Positions 34,022-45,232 of a stretch of DNA of 64,000 bases are shown here, piece by piece (position 1 is the first letter of the stretch; the number at the start of each line of letters is the position of its first letter). Origin of the DNA: Epiperipatus broadwayi (taxonomy: Eukaryota; Onychophora; Udeonychophora; Euonychophora; Peripatidae). A program made the position numbers and the translations under genes. The notes below the pieces were generated by a model. The model was not told the origin of the DNA. It made no database searches and worked only from the letters and a program-made list of their open reading frames with translations. Where the stretch lies: the NCBI GenBank assembly GCA_028023455.1, contig JAQFVV010000001.1, positions 22,709,401-22,773,400 on the forward strand. The letters run 5' to 3'.

Positions 34022-35689
34022 TGTAACGCTCCAGGGCAGTTGTATTGTGCAATTTCACTATATATAGGAGAGTTTTCTTTAGTTCTTCATTCTAGTAATA
34101 TGCCAGCAAATATTCTAATATTCTAGATTATTCTAGCAAGATTCCTGGTATTCTAGTATTATTCTATTCTAGCAAGATTTCTAATATATTTTTGTTCTGA
34201 GATTTTCTAGGTACGTGCCTGCAAACTTAAGTATTTGAAGCCGAGTTTTTGTCTTCAAATAAATTTTATCATGTTCTACAGTACCACTTGAAATATCTAT
34301 GAATCACCCAACCTTTAAAATTACTAGCTTTGAAATGACGGAGTAGAGCCGGCAAGAAGGCTATTTTCCCCTCGGGAACTATACCATCTAATGCTGTCAC
34401 ATAGGAAACCCTGAAACTGCTGCTGCTGCCGATATATAAACAATACCAGATTTTGCCGCTGAGTCGTATAAAACCTGCCAACAATCAATCTACCTGCAAA
34501 TGCTTCTCCAGAGGTAACCCCAACATTAACCCAAGAGCTCTTGTGATTCTCTCCTATAATTAATATACTATAGCTATTTAAATTGTTTTTCCATTTTACT
34601 TTACTTTATCATGTATTCCTTTAAAATGTTCTAATATAACCAGTAATTTTGCTCTCTATCCTTGGGTTAATATTTTATATTTATTAATCTTTCTCTTTAT
34701 TTTATTATGATAGTGTGCCAAAATAGTCTTTGACCGAGTGAATTATTCCCTTTGTTGAAAGCAAGACGTCGATATTAAGGCATTTTAAAATTATAAATAG
34801 TTCCCATTTTTATTATCTCGTGACTCACTTGTTCGAGGGCTATTCTAATCTTAGTCAATATGTGTAATAATTATAGTTTAAAATCCACATTTATCGATTT
34901 TAACCTAATATGAGAGTATGTGCGAGGTCAATGATTAAATGTGTCACAAATGCATGATTGCGTAAATAAATCTATGCTTTCTTTTCAAACCCGCAAGCAT
35001 GCATTTTCCTATTTTAAAATATATTCTGCTTTAATTTCAAAGTTCGTAATTGAGGTCGAGAATGGGCGGACTCTCTTTAAATAAATTTTGGGGAATTGAT
35101 TAGGCATTTTCTCAATCTAAGTAAATCCATTTTGTATGCTTTATATACGTTAGTCGAGTATTGCTAGTAAGTGAATTGGTTGTCGAGACTGCTTTGTTTT
35201 TCTTCAAGGGCTTTAAACGGCCAAGACCGTTCCCCTTTCACTTTCTGCGGTTCCCAGGCAGAGGGTATACTCGAATGTCACACCTGGGAGTTAGATGCAG
35301 CCGTCACCCAGTTGCTAAGTTTTGGATGAGTCCAGACTTCGGCTGTCCATGACAACACATTCCTACGGATCAATGGCGAAACGTCCTCCATAGTCGTTTC
35401 ACATATTCGCTATAATTTTACTTATTTATATTTTACAAAGCATCCATGATTTAAACATATCACACCCTCCATCCTTTAATAAATTCATTATTGGCAATAC
35501 CGACCTCCCAATATAACTTTAATTATAATAATAAAATAAATACCTTGATCACATCCCCACTTTATCGCTTAATAAGCTTTGGTCCATGCTATTCTCGAAA
35601 TCAAGAAAATATTATATTAAACCTTCTTTATTAAATCTTCTTCTAACAATTAACTTTTAGATAAATGCTTTGCTTGAGTTGGTTTTTTG

Positions 35690-35905
35690 AATCCAATGTC
35701 CCAACTCCTCATTGAAGAGACCCATAGGTCGAAACCGGTGTGGGGATGGGGACAATCCAAGATAAAAATGATTTGAATGCCTTTTCTTGTAGTAGCATTT
35801 ATCATAAATAAAAAAAAGCTGTTTAGAGCTAATTAGCATGCTCTTAATTTTACATATTTGTAAGTGCAAGCTATATATAAGTCATGTGACATCTGACTTT
35901 TTGTT
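35690..35905 (+). repeat. Hammerhead-bearing repeat, same family as the 13.4-kb insert
   Basis: It begins around the hammerhead fossil and ends with TTGTAAGTGCAAGCT and GTCATGTGACATCTGACTT. This end aligns with the end of the 13416-13708 insert (TTGTAAATACGAGCTT ... TCATATGACATCTGACTT) over ~50 bp. A shared ribozyme-like motif and shared 3' end define a second non-coding family, distinct from the 450-bp family. Confidence 0.55.
35703..35752 (+). ncRNA. Hammerhead ribozyme fossil
   Basis: Helix I strand TCCTCA, core TTGAAGA (35712-35718; C3 replaced by U), perfect helix II GACC-CATA-GGTC, GAAA (35731-35734), self-complementary helix III ACCGGT, then G at the cleavage position 35740, then TGGGGA, which pairs with all of TCCTCA. 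Helices are excellent, but a G at position 17 and U at position 3 should abolish cleavage. Confidence 0.55.
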
Positions 35906-36494
35906 ATTACTATTAAACCTTAATGTTCAAATGTTTTATTAAACTTTTATAATTTACTCAAAGCACCTCGCACATCTTCCCATCTCTTTTAAGCACATTA
36001 TTGTAATACTCTATTAGCCCGAGGTATAGACTATGTACTTAACAACCTTTTAATGTACACTTTATGGAATGTTATGCTAACAGCCATTTTAGTAAGCGTC
36101 CCTATCTCATATAAGCAGACAGTGTGCGTTATATATATATTTCTTGCTATATAAATAAATCTTTTAAATCTTTTAAACTAATTTTGATCTTTTATTTTAT
36201 TGATCCCTATTACTGTCTCGGTCTATATATCTATTTTATACATTTCTTTTGTACTATTCATAGACGTTAATTAGCAACCCAACTTATCTCGTATAGGTTT
36301 CTCCCTGACCACCAGGCACCGGTAAAAGGTTATATTATTAGTAGCATCAGATGCGTTATCACGTAGGTGTCGTTGTGGAATTTAGACTTTAGATTTGAAC
36401 CTATGATATCTAGAAGGCAACCCCTCCTAGAGTGTTCAGTTTCGTGTTTGAATTCTGCAGTGTGTTAGCGAGATAGACGAATCTGTCCGTTACA

Positions 36495-37096
36495 ATATAT
36501 AACAAGTATATTCTTAATTTATCAGGGAAAATAATTAATAGTGAGTTATTATTAACAATAAGCTAGTATTTATATAAGAAAGGAATAAATATGCAAAGGA
36601 ATTTATTGTAATTATATAATTATGAGAGGCAAAAAATGGGGTTAGATAGTTGGTTACAAAAAAAAAAAAATTGGGGAAAATAAATATGAAAAAATATGCT
36701 GTTCATTTTATAGAAAAAGATCAGTATTAATTGCAAAAAGTTAATTTTTTTAAAAAAATACATTTTTATAATTCTCCATGTAACCCACTTATTTTTATTA
36801 ATCTATTTTTGTTTATATACTGAAACCTTCAATTTCCCTTATTAAAACACAAGTTTACTTTATTTCATCTCAATTTTTATAACCCAATATACTGTTTATC
36901 TACTTTTTTTTTGCAATGAGTATAAAAATTTCTGACTTCCTTGGTCTATAGAAAGAAAATCATTTTCAAATGTTAAAGTAAACACAATTACTAATTCTCA
37001 AAAATTCTACATATTTATAATATGAAAAATACGTATACTAATTTTTAACCAATCCCATTCTATTTTTTACTTTTTTTTCTCAACTCCAATTCTCAA
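36495..37096. other. AT-rich non-coding DNA
   Basis: Nothing recognised; poly-A and poly-T runs. Confidence 0.6.
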
Positions 37097-38214
37097 CTAT
37101 GTAAGTGATATGGCTATTCCTTTATTGAAGTCAGGAATCTCTATGTCACTATGCCCAGAAAACATGTTAAAACCACCTTACTTTCCTTTTCTATTCCCTA
37201 TCCTGTTTTCCCATCTTCTTCTCTATCCTGCTCCATCCCATTTCCACATCATCTTTGTCCACTCCATGGCCTTTATATCTAGATTCTCATCTTTTTACAA
37301 ATCCAGCATAAAAACCAAGAACCCCCACTTTCTGTATAATCATATAAACTATTTACTCTATCACAACCTCCATTATTTTTACCCTTTCTGCTTGTAAGCA
37401 TTTACATTCAATTAGCAGATGCCTAATATATTTCATGTATTCCTTACATAACATGCAAATTAAATCGCCCACATTTCTCCATTTATGTATATATCCCCTT
37501 GTTGCCAACAATCCTGTTCAAGTCTTAAACAGTAGATTATTTTCCTTGCTATTATCGTAAATTAACTCACAACCAATATTGTTTCCTTCTATAAATATTA
37601 AAACTCTTTTTACTCTCCATACTAGTTCTCCATCTCTCCAGCTCCCTATTTTTTATTAATGCATTTATTCTTCTATCCCATTCATTGCCACTATAGCACT
37701 TAACAATACTCCTACACACAATCATCCCACCTTTTGTACAAGCATATTCTTTATCCAAATCTTCTGCACACCATATTACCTTTTCTCACCCACTTTGTTG
37801 CCTGCCCATTACTCGTAACCCAATTAAATACTATTTTGGCTATTCTTTTACTTTCAAAAACTGCAATCTCCAGAACATTTTCAATTTGCTTTTTGCATCT
37901 CTCAAATAAAAACTTGATCATCCGAATTCCTCTTGAATTGCCTCCTTTATCATTCACACATTTGCATCTAATGCATATCTTCTTACTTCTCTTTATATTT
38001 TTTATAAATAATCTAATACCCCTTTACTAACACATAATGCATCAGAACCATAAGTTATCCTTAACCCTGCTACTTCCATACAATTCTTGCTACATCATAT
38101 TTATTGTATGAAAACACTGTTAACTTCTTTATCAATCCTTTTCTTTATTTCATTTATCATTTTTTCTCTCATTCATTCAAGCAATTTTCTGATTACTTAA
38201 GACAATTCCCAAAT
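37097..38214 (-). mobile_element. LINE-Z copy A (5'-truncated)
   Basis: LINE-Z is used here as a working name for the endonuclease-RT LINE repeated nine times between 37 and 58.6 kb. Copy A holds only the C-terminal third. Fragments such as RIAKIVFNWVTSNGQATKWV and ERWRTSMESKKSFNIYR are readable on the - strand, with frameshifts and stops. The 3' UTR ends near 37097 with a decayed ATCAC-type tail. Its 5' truncation at about 38214 touches the 3' tail of copy B. Confidence 0.8.
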
Positions 38215-39955
38215 AATGATATGATGCACTATGGTTTCGTTATCGAAGTCAGGAATCTCTCAGCCACTATGCCCAGAGAAACCTTTTAGCACATTATCTT
38301 CCCTTATTCCCCATGCTAAGTTTTCCACACATGCTTCTCTATCCTGCTCCATCCTGTTTCCACAACATTATCTGTCAACTCTATGGCCTTTATATCTAAA
38401 TCTCTTTTAGCTTTTCTCAAACTCAGCATAAAAACCAAAAACATACTGTCTATGTAATGTTTGTTTATATTTATTCTCCCCCAACTTCATCATTTGTACC
38501 CTTTCTGCTTGCAGCATTTACATTCAATTAACAGATGCCTAATATTTAATATGCCTTCCTTATACAACTTACAGACTAAATCACCCACATTTTTCCATTT
38601 ATGTGTATATTCCCTTGTTGCTAAAGATCCTGTTCGAGTCTTAAACAGTAAACTACTTTTCTTGCTATTATAATTTAACTCGGACCCAATATTCTGTTTA
38701 CTTTTATACATATTTAAATTCTTTTTATTCTCCATATTAGTTCTCCATCTCTCCAATCCTATTTTTTATTAATGCATCTATTCTTCTATCCCATTCCTTG
38801 CCACTATAACCCTCAATAATTCTCCTGACACAAGCATCTCTTCTTTTGTATAAATATACTAACATGCTGTCTTTATCCAAATCATTTGCAAACAATAGTC
38901 TTTCTCACCCATCTTGTTGCCTGTCCTTTACTCACAACCCAATTAAATACTGTTGGCTATTCTCTTATAATCCTTAAATTGCAATCTATGAAACATTTTA
39001 ATTCTGCCTTTTGCATCTCTCATATAAAAACTTGACCACCCCATTTCTCTTTGAATTGCCTCCTTTGCCATCCACACATCTGCATTTATTGCATGTTTTC
39101 CTACTTCTAAATTGTACTTTTTCTAAATAATCAAACATCTTTTTCTAACACATAACACATCATTACCATAAGTTGACCCTACTACTGCCACTCCCTTCCA
39201 TATAATTCTAGCTACACAATATTTATTATATAAAAACACTTAATTTCCGTTATCAAGCCCTTTCTTTTCCTTGTTTCATTTATCAGTTTTTTCTCCCATT
39301 CATCTAAGCAATTTCTCTGATTAGTTAAGACAGATTCCCAAATAGTTATATCTATTCACCACATTTAACTTTATATCTCCCAATAAATATTATTTCTTTT
39401 CTCTTTCCCCAGCCTTTATTATTACTTTTGATTTTTCATCACTAAATTTAATCCCCATCTCTTTATTCACTCTTGCACATGACTTCACAATAATTTCCAT
39501 ATCTTCCCTACTTTCTATGCGCAAGAATATATCATCAGCAAATAAAAGACCTGATAATGCATATATTTCCTTGCCACTTATTAATGACATCTCTACCCCT
39601 CTTCCTAGTCTTTCTATTGTTCTCTCCATTTCTCTCAAATATAACAAAAACAAAATAGGTGACATCGGGTATCCTTGCCTTAGACTCACCCCAACTTTAA
39701 CTTTAACTGATTATATTTTCTAATTGATACGTAATTATTGTCATACAATCCTTTAATAAGATCCATTAAAGCTCTATTCATTCCCAATAAACTTAACCAT
39801 AACCTATTTCTATTTACTCTATTGTATGCCCTCTCTACATCTATACAAACCATATATAACTGTCTACTTGCATTCCTACTCATATCTATAAGTTGTGTGA
39901 CTACAAATAAACTATCTCTTATATGCCTATTTGATTGAAAATCTTGCATTTTTAG
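38215..39955 (-). mobile_element. LINE-Z copy B (5'-truncated)
   Basis: Contains the RT palm and C-terminal domain. Readable RT parts are 39949-39686 (LFVVTQLIDMSRN, DVERAYNRVNRNRLWLSLLG) and 39689-39390 (LRQGYPMSPILFLLYL, LLFADDIFL with an intact catalytic FADD). Downstream pieces such as ERWRTNMENKKNLNMYK are broken by stops. The 3' end carries the family's conserved non-coding tail. Truncated at about 39955, where copy C's tail begins. Confidence 0.85.
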
Positions 39956-40676
39956 TGATGTTATGAGATGTGATGGACTATGGCTTCTCCTTTCTTGGAG
40001 TCAGGAATCTGTCAGCCATTACACCCAAAAAAATCTATTAGCCACTTTCCCTTTCCATTCCCCACTCTTAAGTTTTTCCCATATTCTTCTCTATCTTGCT
40101 CCATTCCATTTCCACTACATTATCTTTGTCAACTCTATGGTCTTTGTATCCTAAATCTCCCTTATCTTTTCCCAAACCAGCATAAAAAACAAGAACCTAC
40201 TTTTTGTATAATCCACTTTAATTAAATTTATTCTCCCACAACTTTATTATTTGTACCCTTTCTGCATGCAGGCACTTATATTCAGTTAACAGATGCCTAA
40301 TATTTTCTATGCATTTTTTACATAATTTGGAGACTAAATCACATTTCTCCATTTATATGTATATTTCCTTGTTGCTAATGGTCCTATCTGAGTTTTAGAC
40401 AATAAACTATTTTCCTTGCTAAAAATTAACTTGCATCCAATATTGTTTACTTCTACATACATTTAAACTCTTTTTATTCCCCATACTAATTATCCATTTC
40501 TCTAACTCCCTATTTTTTATTAATGCATCTATTTTTCTATCTCATTCTTTGCCACAATAACACTCAATTCTCCTAACCTAGTCATTCCACTTTTTGTACA
40601 AATATACTGACATAAAGTTTTTATCCAAATCTTCTGCATATCATACTACCTTTCTCACTCATCTTGTTGCCTATCC
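39956..40676 (-). mobile_element. LINE-Z copy C (short)
   Basis: Only the C-terminal zinc-knuckle region and 3' UTR, full of stops. The 3' tail is at 39956-39980. It is truncated within the region equivalent to VTRWVRK, immediately before copy D's tail. Confidence 0.8.
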
Positions 40677-41246
40677 TGGTGATGTGATGCACTGTGATTT
40701 CTCCTTAAACGGAGTCAGGCATTTCTCAGCAACTATGCTCAGAAAAACCTGTTATCCACTTTACCTTCCCTTTCCATTCCCCACTCTAAGTTTTCATAAT
40801 CTGCTCCATCTCATTTCCACAACATAATCTTTGTCAACTCTATGGCCTTCATATCTAAATCCTCCATATCTTTTCCCAAACCCAGCATAAAAACCAATAA
40901 TACACTTTCTGTGTAATCACTTTGTTCATATTTATTCTTCCATAACTTCGTTATTTGTACCCTTTCTGCTTTCAAGCATTTACATTCAATTAACAGATGC
41001 CTAATATTTTCTATGCCTTTCTTAAACAATTTGCAGACTGAATCATCCCTACTTTTCCATTTACATGTACATTCCCTTGTTGCTAAAAATCTCGTTCAAG
41101 CCTTAAACAATAAACTACTTTCCTTGCTATTATCATAAATTAACTCGCACCCAATGTTCTGTTTACTTCTATATATATTTAAACTTTTTACTCTCCATAT
41201 TAGTTCTCCACCTCTCCAACTCCCTATTTTTTATTAATGCATCTAT
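40677..41246 (-). mobile_element. LINE-Z copy D (short)
   Basis: C-terminal end and 3' UTR only. ENIRHLLIECKCLKAERVQI is readable (41029-40811 frame). The tail GTGATGTGATGCACTGTG (+ orientation) begins at 40677. It is truncated at ATGCATCTATG next to copy E's tail. Confidence 0.85.
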
Positions 41247-41729
41247 GGTGATATGATGTACTGTGACTTCTCCTTCAACGTAATCAGGAATCTCTCAGCA
41301 ACTGTGCCCAAAGAAACCTGTTAGCCACGTTACCTTCCCCTTCCATTCTCCACCCTAAGCTTTCCCATAATCTGCTCCATCCCATTTCCACAACATAATC
41401 TTTGTCAACACTATGGCCATTGTATCTAAATCTCCCTTAACTTTTCCCAAACCCAGCATAAAAAACAATAACCCACTTTCTGTATAATCACTTTGTTCAT
41501 ATTTATTCTCCCATAACTTCATTATTTGTACCCTTTCTGCTTTCACGCATTTACATTCAATCAACAGATGCCTAATATTTTCTATACCTTCCTTACACAA
41601 ATTGCACACTAAATTACCCATATTTTTCCATTTACATATATATTCTCTTGTTGCGAAAGATCCCATTCGAGCATTAAACAATAAACTACTTTCCTTACTA
41701 TTGTCATAAATTAACTCGCACCCAATGTT

Positions 41730-42650
41730 TCATTTACTCCTATATATATTTAAACTCTTCTTACCCTCCTTTCTAGTTCTCCATCTCTCCAACTCCCTAT
41801 TCTTTATTAATACATCTATTCTTTTATCCCATTTCTTACCACTATAACACTCAACAATCTTCCTAACGCAATCATCCCACCTTTTGTACAAGTATACTGA
41901 TATAAATTCTTTATCCAAATTTTTTGCATAACGCATTATCTTTCTCACCCATCTTGTTACCTGCCCTTTACTCGTAACCCAATTAAACACTATTTTGGCT
42001 ATTCTTTTATTATCCATAAACTGCAACCTACCAAATATTTTCATTTCACTTTTTGCATCTCTCATATAAAAACTTGACCATCCCATTTCTCCTTGAATTG
42101 CCTCCTTTGCTGTCCACACCTCTGTATCTAATGCATGTCTTCCTACTTCCCTTTGTATTTTTTCTAAATAATCTAAAACCCCTTTACTAATACATAATGC
42201 ATCATTATCATATGTTAACCCTGCTACTGCAATTCCCTTCCATACAATTCTAGCTACATCATATTTATTATATGAAAACACTGTTAATTTCTTTATCAAT
42301 TCCTTTCTTTCCTTTGCTTCATTTACCAATTTTTTCTCCCATTCATCCAAGCAATTTTCCTGATTACTTAAGATGATTCCCAAATACCTATATCTATCCA
42401 CCACACTTAACTTTATATCCCCCAATAAAAATTCTACATCTTCTCTTTCCCCAGTATTAACCATCATTACATTTGATTTTTCTTCACTAAATTTAATCCC
42501 CATCTCTTTACCCACCCTTGCACATGTCCTCAGCATAATTTCCATATCTTCTCTTCTTTCTGCACACAAAAAGATATCCGCAAAAAAAAAAGACCCGACA
42601 AAGTATATACTCCCTTGCCACCTATTAACGGTATCTCTATCCCTCTTCAT
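41730..42650 (-). pseudogene. LINE-Z copy E RT palm/thumb and C-terminal fragment
   Basis: The 306-residue frame begins in the RT palm, where the catalytic box reads FFADIFL instead of FADDIFL: one aspartate has been lost by a three-base deletion. It continues with KEMGIKFSEEKSNVMMVN, RYRYLGIILSN and AVAGLTYDNDAL (thumb). The linker region ERWRTRKEGKKSLNIYR ends it. The zinc knuckle CNLCKEGIENIRHLLIECKC follows in another frame at ~41560-41620. Confidence 0.8.
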
Positions 42651-43621
42651 TGTCTTTCTATTGCTTTCTCCATTTCACTCAAATACAACAAAAACAAAAT
42701 AGGTGACATAGGGCATCCTTGCCTTAGTCCCACCCCATTTTTAATTTTAACTGATTTTCTATATCCCCTAATTGATAAGTATAGTAATTATTTTCATATA
42801 ATTTCTTAATAATATTTACTAAAGCTTCATCCATTCCCAAATTTGCTAAACTTAACCATAATCTATTTCTATTTACTCTATCATATGCCATCATTATATC
42901 TATAAAACTCATATATAACTGTCTACCTGAATTCCTACTCATATCCATAAGTTGTGTAACTACAAATAAACTATCTCCTATACGTCTAACTGACCTAAAA
43001 CCTCCTTGCATCCCCCCCCCCCCAATTATTTTCTTCCATCCATTTTACAACTCTTCCAGACACCATATATGAGAAAACTTTATATAAAACTGGTGTTGCC
43101 GCTATCGGTCTATAATTATTTAACTTTCTATGATCCTTACCCTTTCCTTTAAATAATAATCTTACTCTTGTATTACTCCAACTATCTGGAAAAATTCTCT
43201 TCCGTGCCATCCTATTAAAAACATGATAATAACTTTACTTTTGCTCTATGCCCTAAATTCATTACCATCTCTGCTGACCATCCATCTAAATCTCTTGCCT
43301 TTCCACTTTTCAATCTCTTCCCTGCCTCATTCAGTTCATTTTTTTATGAACCTAATATTCCCATAACATCTTTTCTATATCCATTACATATCTATTTAAG
43401 ACTCTCTCTAATTCTTCTCTAGAGCTACACTCTATTTCCTCTTCATCTATTAATACTATTTCCCTCTCCTCTACATTTCTCCTTTTAATGTAATTCCAAA
43501 ATTTTTTACTCCCATTTCTTCCACTTTTATTAATATCCTCCAACAATTTACTATTCAACTTCATCCTCTCTCTATAATTATCCATTTTAGCCAACTTCTT
43601 CTTTTCTAAGTACTTTTCCCA

Positions 43622-44206
43622 TTAAGTATTAATATCTTTTTTACTTTCTTTGCTTTTAATAGCACACTTATATTCTCTACATGCTTCTTTCCTCTCTTTT
43701 ACACTTTTACTAACTCTTATTTTTTTATTACTTTTATTCTTCTGCATATTCTCAATTAAAACCCTATTTGCCACTTTTTCTATTTCACCACACCAGTCCT
43801 TATACTCATCCCCAACCAACTGTTCCATGGCTTCTTCAATTTGTATTTTGTACTCTTCCAACTTATTCTTATCATTCACTCTCCATCCACATCTTTCAGT
43901 ATTGTTTCTACTTTTATTTCTATTCTCCATCACATTACTAACCATTTCTATTACAATAAAGTTATGATCACTATTACATACTCTATCTTCATTATCAAAC
44001 ACCTTAATTTTCCGTATTTTATTCATTCCCTCTTTCTCTACCAATACGTAATCTATTGTGTGAAATATATTATTCCTAGACCATGTATATTGTCCCTCAT
44101 AAATATTTGATAAATTCCCAATTCTCAAATTCATTCTTTGACAAAATTTCTTCAAAAACTGACCATTCTTATTATCTACATCATCAATTTCTTCAATATT
44201 GCCCAT
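43622..44206 (-). pseudogene. LINE-Z copy E endonuclease fragment
   Basis: A 194-residue open frame from the apurinic-type (EEP) endonuclease. Readable motifs are QYTWSRNN, HTIDYVLV and NSDHNFIVIE; the SDH histidine pair is the hallmark of this nuclease. This domain nicks target DNA for target-primed reverse transcription. The N-terminal catalytic segment is out of frame or missing upstream, and the frame ends in the linker. Confidence 0.75.
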
Positions 44207-44442
44207 TCATATCCCCTATAACCATTATTCTCTTCCCCTTTTCTTTAAAACTCTATATATCCTTAACTAGGCATTCATATATGCTACTGTTCCACTCCAT
44301 TACAGTTTGATTATCTTCACTGGCTATATATACTATAGCCACCATCCATTCTTGTCTACCCAACTTGATTTCAAACCACAAATGTTCTTGAAATTTAACA
44401 ATATTTAAATACTTTTTCAATATAACACCTATACTACCACCC

Positions 44443-45054
44443 TATGGATAGATACCACCATCCTATGGATAGATTTCAGGCTCCAAAAGCTTTTTAGATA
44501 AAAAAACTAGATTAGGATGATGAAATGCAACATATTTCACCTAAATTAGTTATTTAATGAACTTATTTTACTAACTTTATTGTATACAAATAAGATATGA
44601 TATAACGTAAACAATGGATGCTCTGTAATAGCCTAAAATTGCAATAATAAAATACCAATAAGCCAATAAGCTAATGCACATGTGCTTTCTAGTTGTCACT
44701 ATATAAATGAATACTCCCACTTTTTCAAACACAAGATAAAGTCTTTGGGAAAAGACAGAATGAATCCATCTATCTTTTCGACCCAAACGTATATGTATGG
44801 GCAAAAACATCGCGCTATATAAAATAAATGTCTTATTTAAATAATAAAATAGTGAATTTATAAATGAATTGAATGGAACATATACAGTGTATAAAAAGTA
44901 ACAGATTTCTTAAAAAAATATTTTTAAAGATGAATTCGAACATAGTTTTCATTATAAAAACTATCTCAAAGAAAAATGTTCAAAAAAAAGTTAGCTGCTG
45001 CAAATGTTAAAAAAGTAATGCCATAAGATGTTTAATAAATAAATTAAAGGATTA
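44443..45054. other. Spacer between LINE-Z arrays
   Basis: AT-rich, with a 20-bp direct duplication (CCTATGGATAGAT twice, 44440-44475). The ORF at 44577-44810 (-) has no recognisable domain and is considered a chance ORF. Confidence 0.5.
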
Positions 45055-45225
45055 ATGTATGATATAGGAGAACAAAACTTTTTACAGCAGTTTTACAAAA
45101 AATATTTTGTGGATAATAAATGGAATGTTGAGGGAGATTATTTGAGTCATCTAGATTGTTTTTGCAAATAATATTTTCAGAGGTGCAGGAAATATTCGAA
45201 AATAAATGCTAAATAAATTAATATT
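45055..45225 (+). mobile_element. RTE-type LINE fragment
   Basis: On the + strand, KLFTAVLQKIFCG-like and SHLD...FANN-like stretches can be read with frameshifts, matching the RT palm of the element at 58.8-61.7 kb. Only about 170 bp remain. Confidence 0.65.
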
Positions 45226-45232
45226 TTAGTAA

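Larger units (their letters stand above)
34022..36494. other. Less AT-rich block bounded by TGTAACG / CGTTACA
   Basis: A 2.47-kb stretch less AT-rich than its surroundings, beginning TGTAACG and ending CGTTACA, the usual shape of an LTR retrotransposon terminus. A TATATATAGG box (~34061), repeated TTCTAG words (34110-34185) and AATAAA (~34259) lie in its first 250 bp. No gag/pol coding, second LTR or matching target duplication was found. It could be a solo LTR or several unrelated insertions. It contains a hammerhead fossil (35703-35752) and a weaker GAAACGTC motif (35362-35395). Confidence 0.3.
41247..44442 (-). mobile_element. LINE-Z copy E (nearly full length)
   Basis: Second longest copy. 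Order on the - strand: endonuclease (44206-43622), linker (43594-43352), RT (43210-42724 and 42650-41730), C-terminal zinc knuckle (41681-41355), 3' UTR and tail at 41247. The frame is broken at least four times. A run of 12 C at 43012-43023 interrupts the RT (GGG residues in the translation). The 5' end stops within the endonuclease N-terminus at about 44442, followed by a duplicated CCTATGGATAGAT. Confidence 0.9.

Noticed and set aside
35161-35352. 63-residue ORF as a gene
   Set aside because: Lies in the less AT-rich repeat block; composition explains the open frame and no domain was recognised.
42373-42702. Long + strand ORFs across 37-58 kb (also 43650-43967, 47184-47615, 54696-55037)
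   Set aside because: They are antisense to the LINE-Z protein frames and consist of pyrimidine-rich Ser/Leu/Phe strings.
44577-44810. 77-residue - strand ORF as a gene
   Set aside because: No domain, no splice or poly-A context, located between LINE copies.
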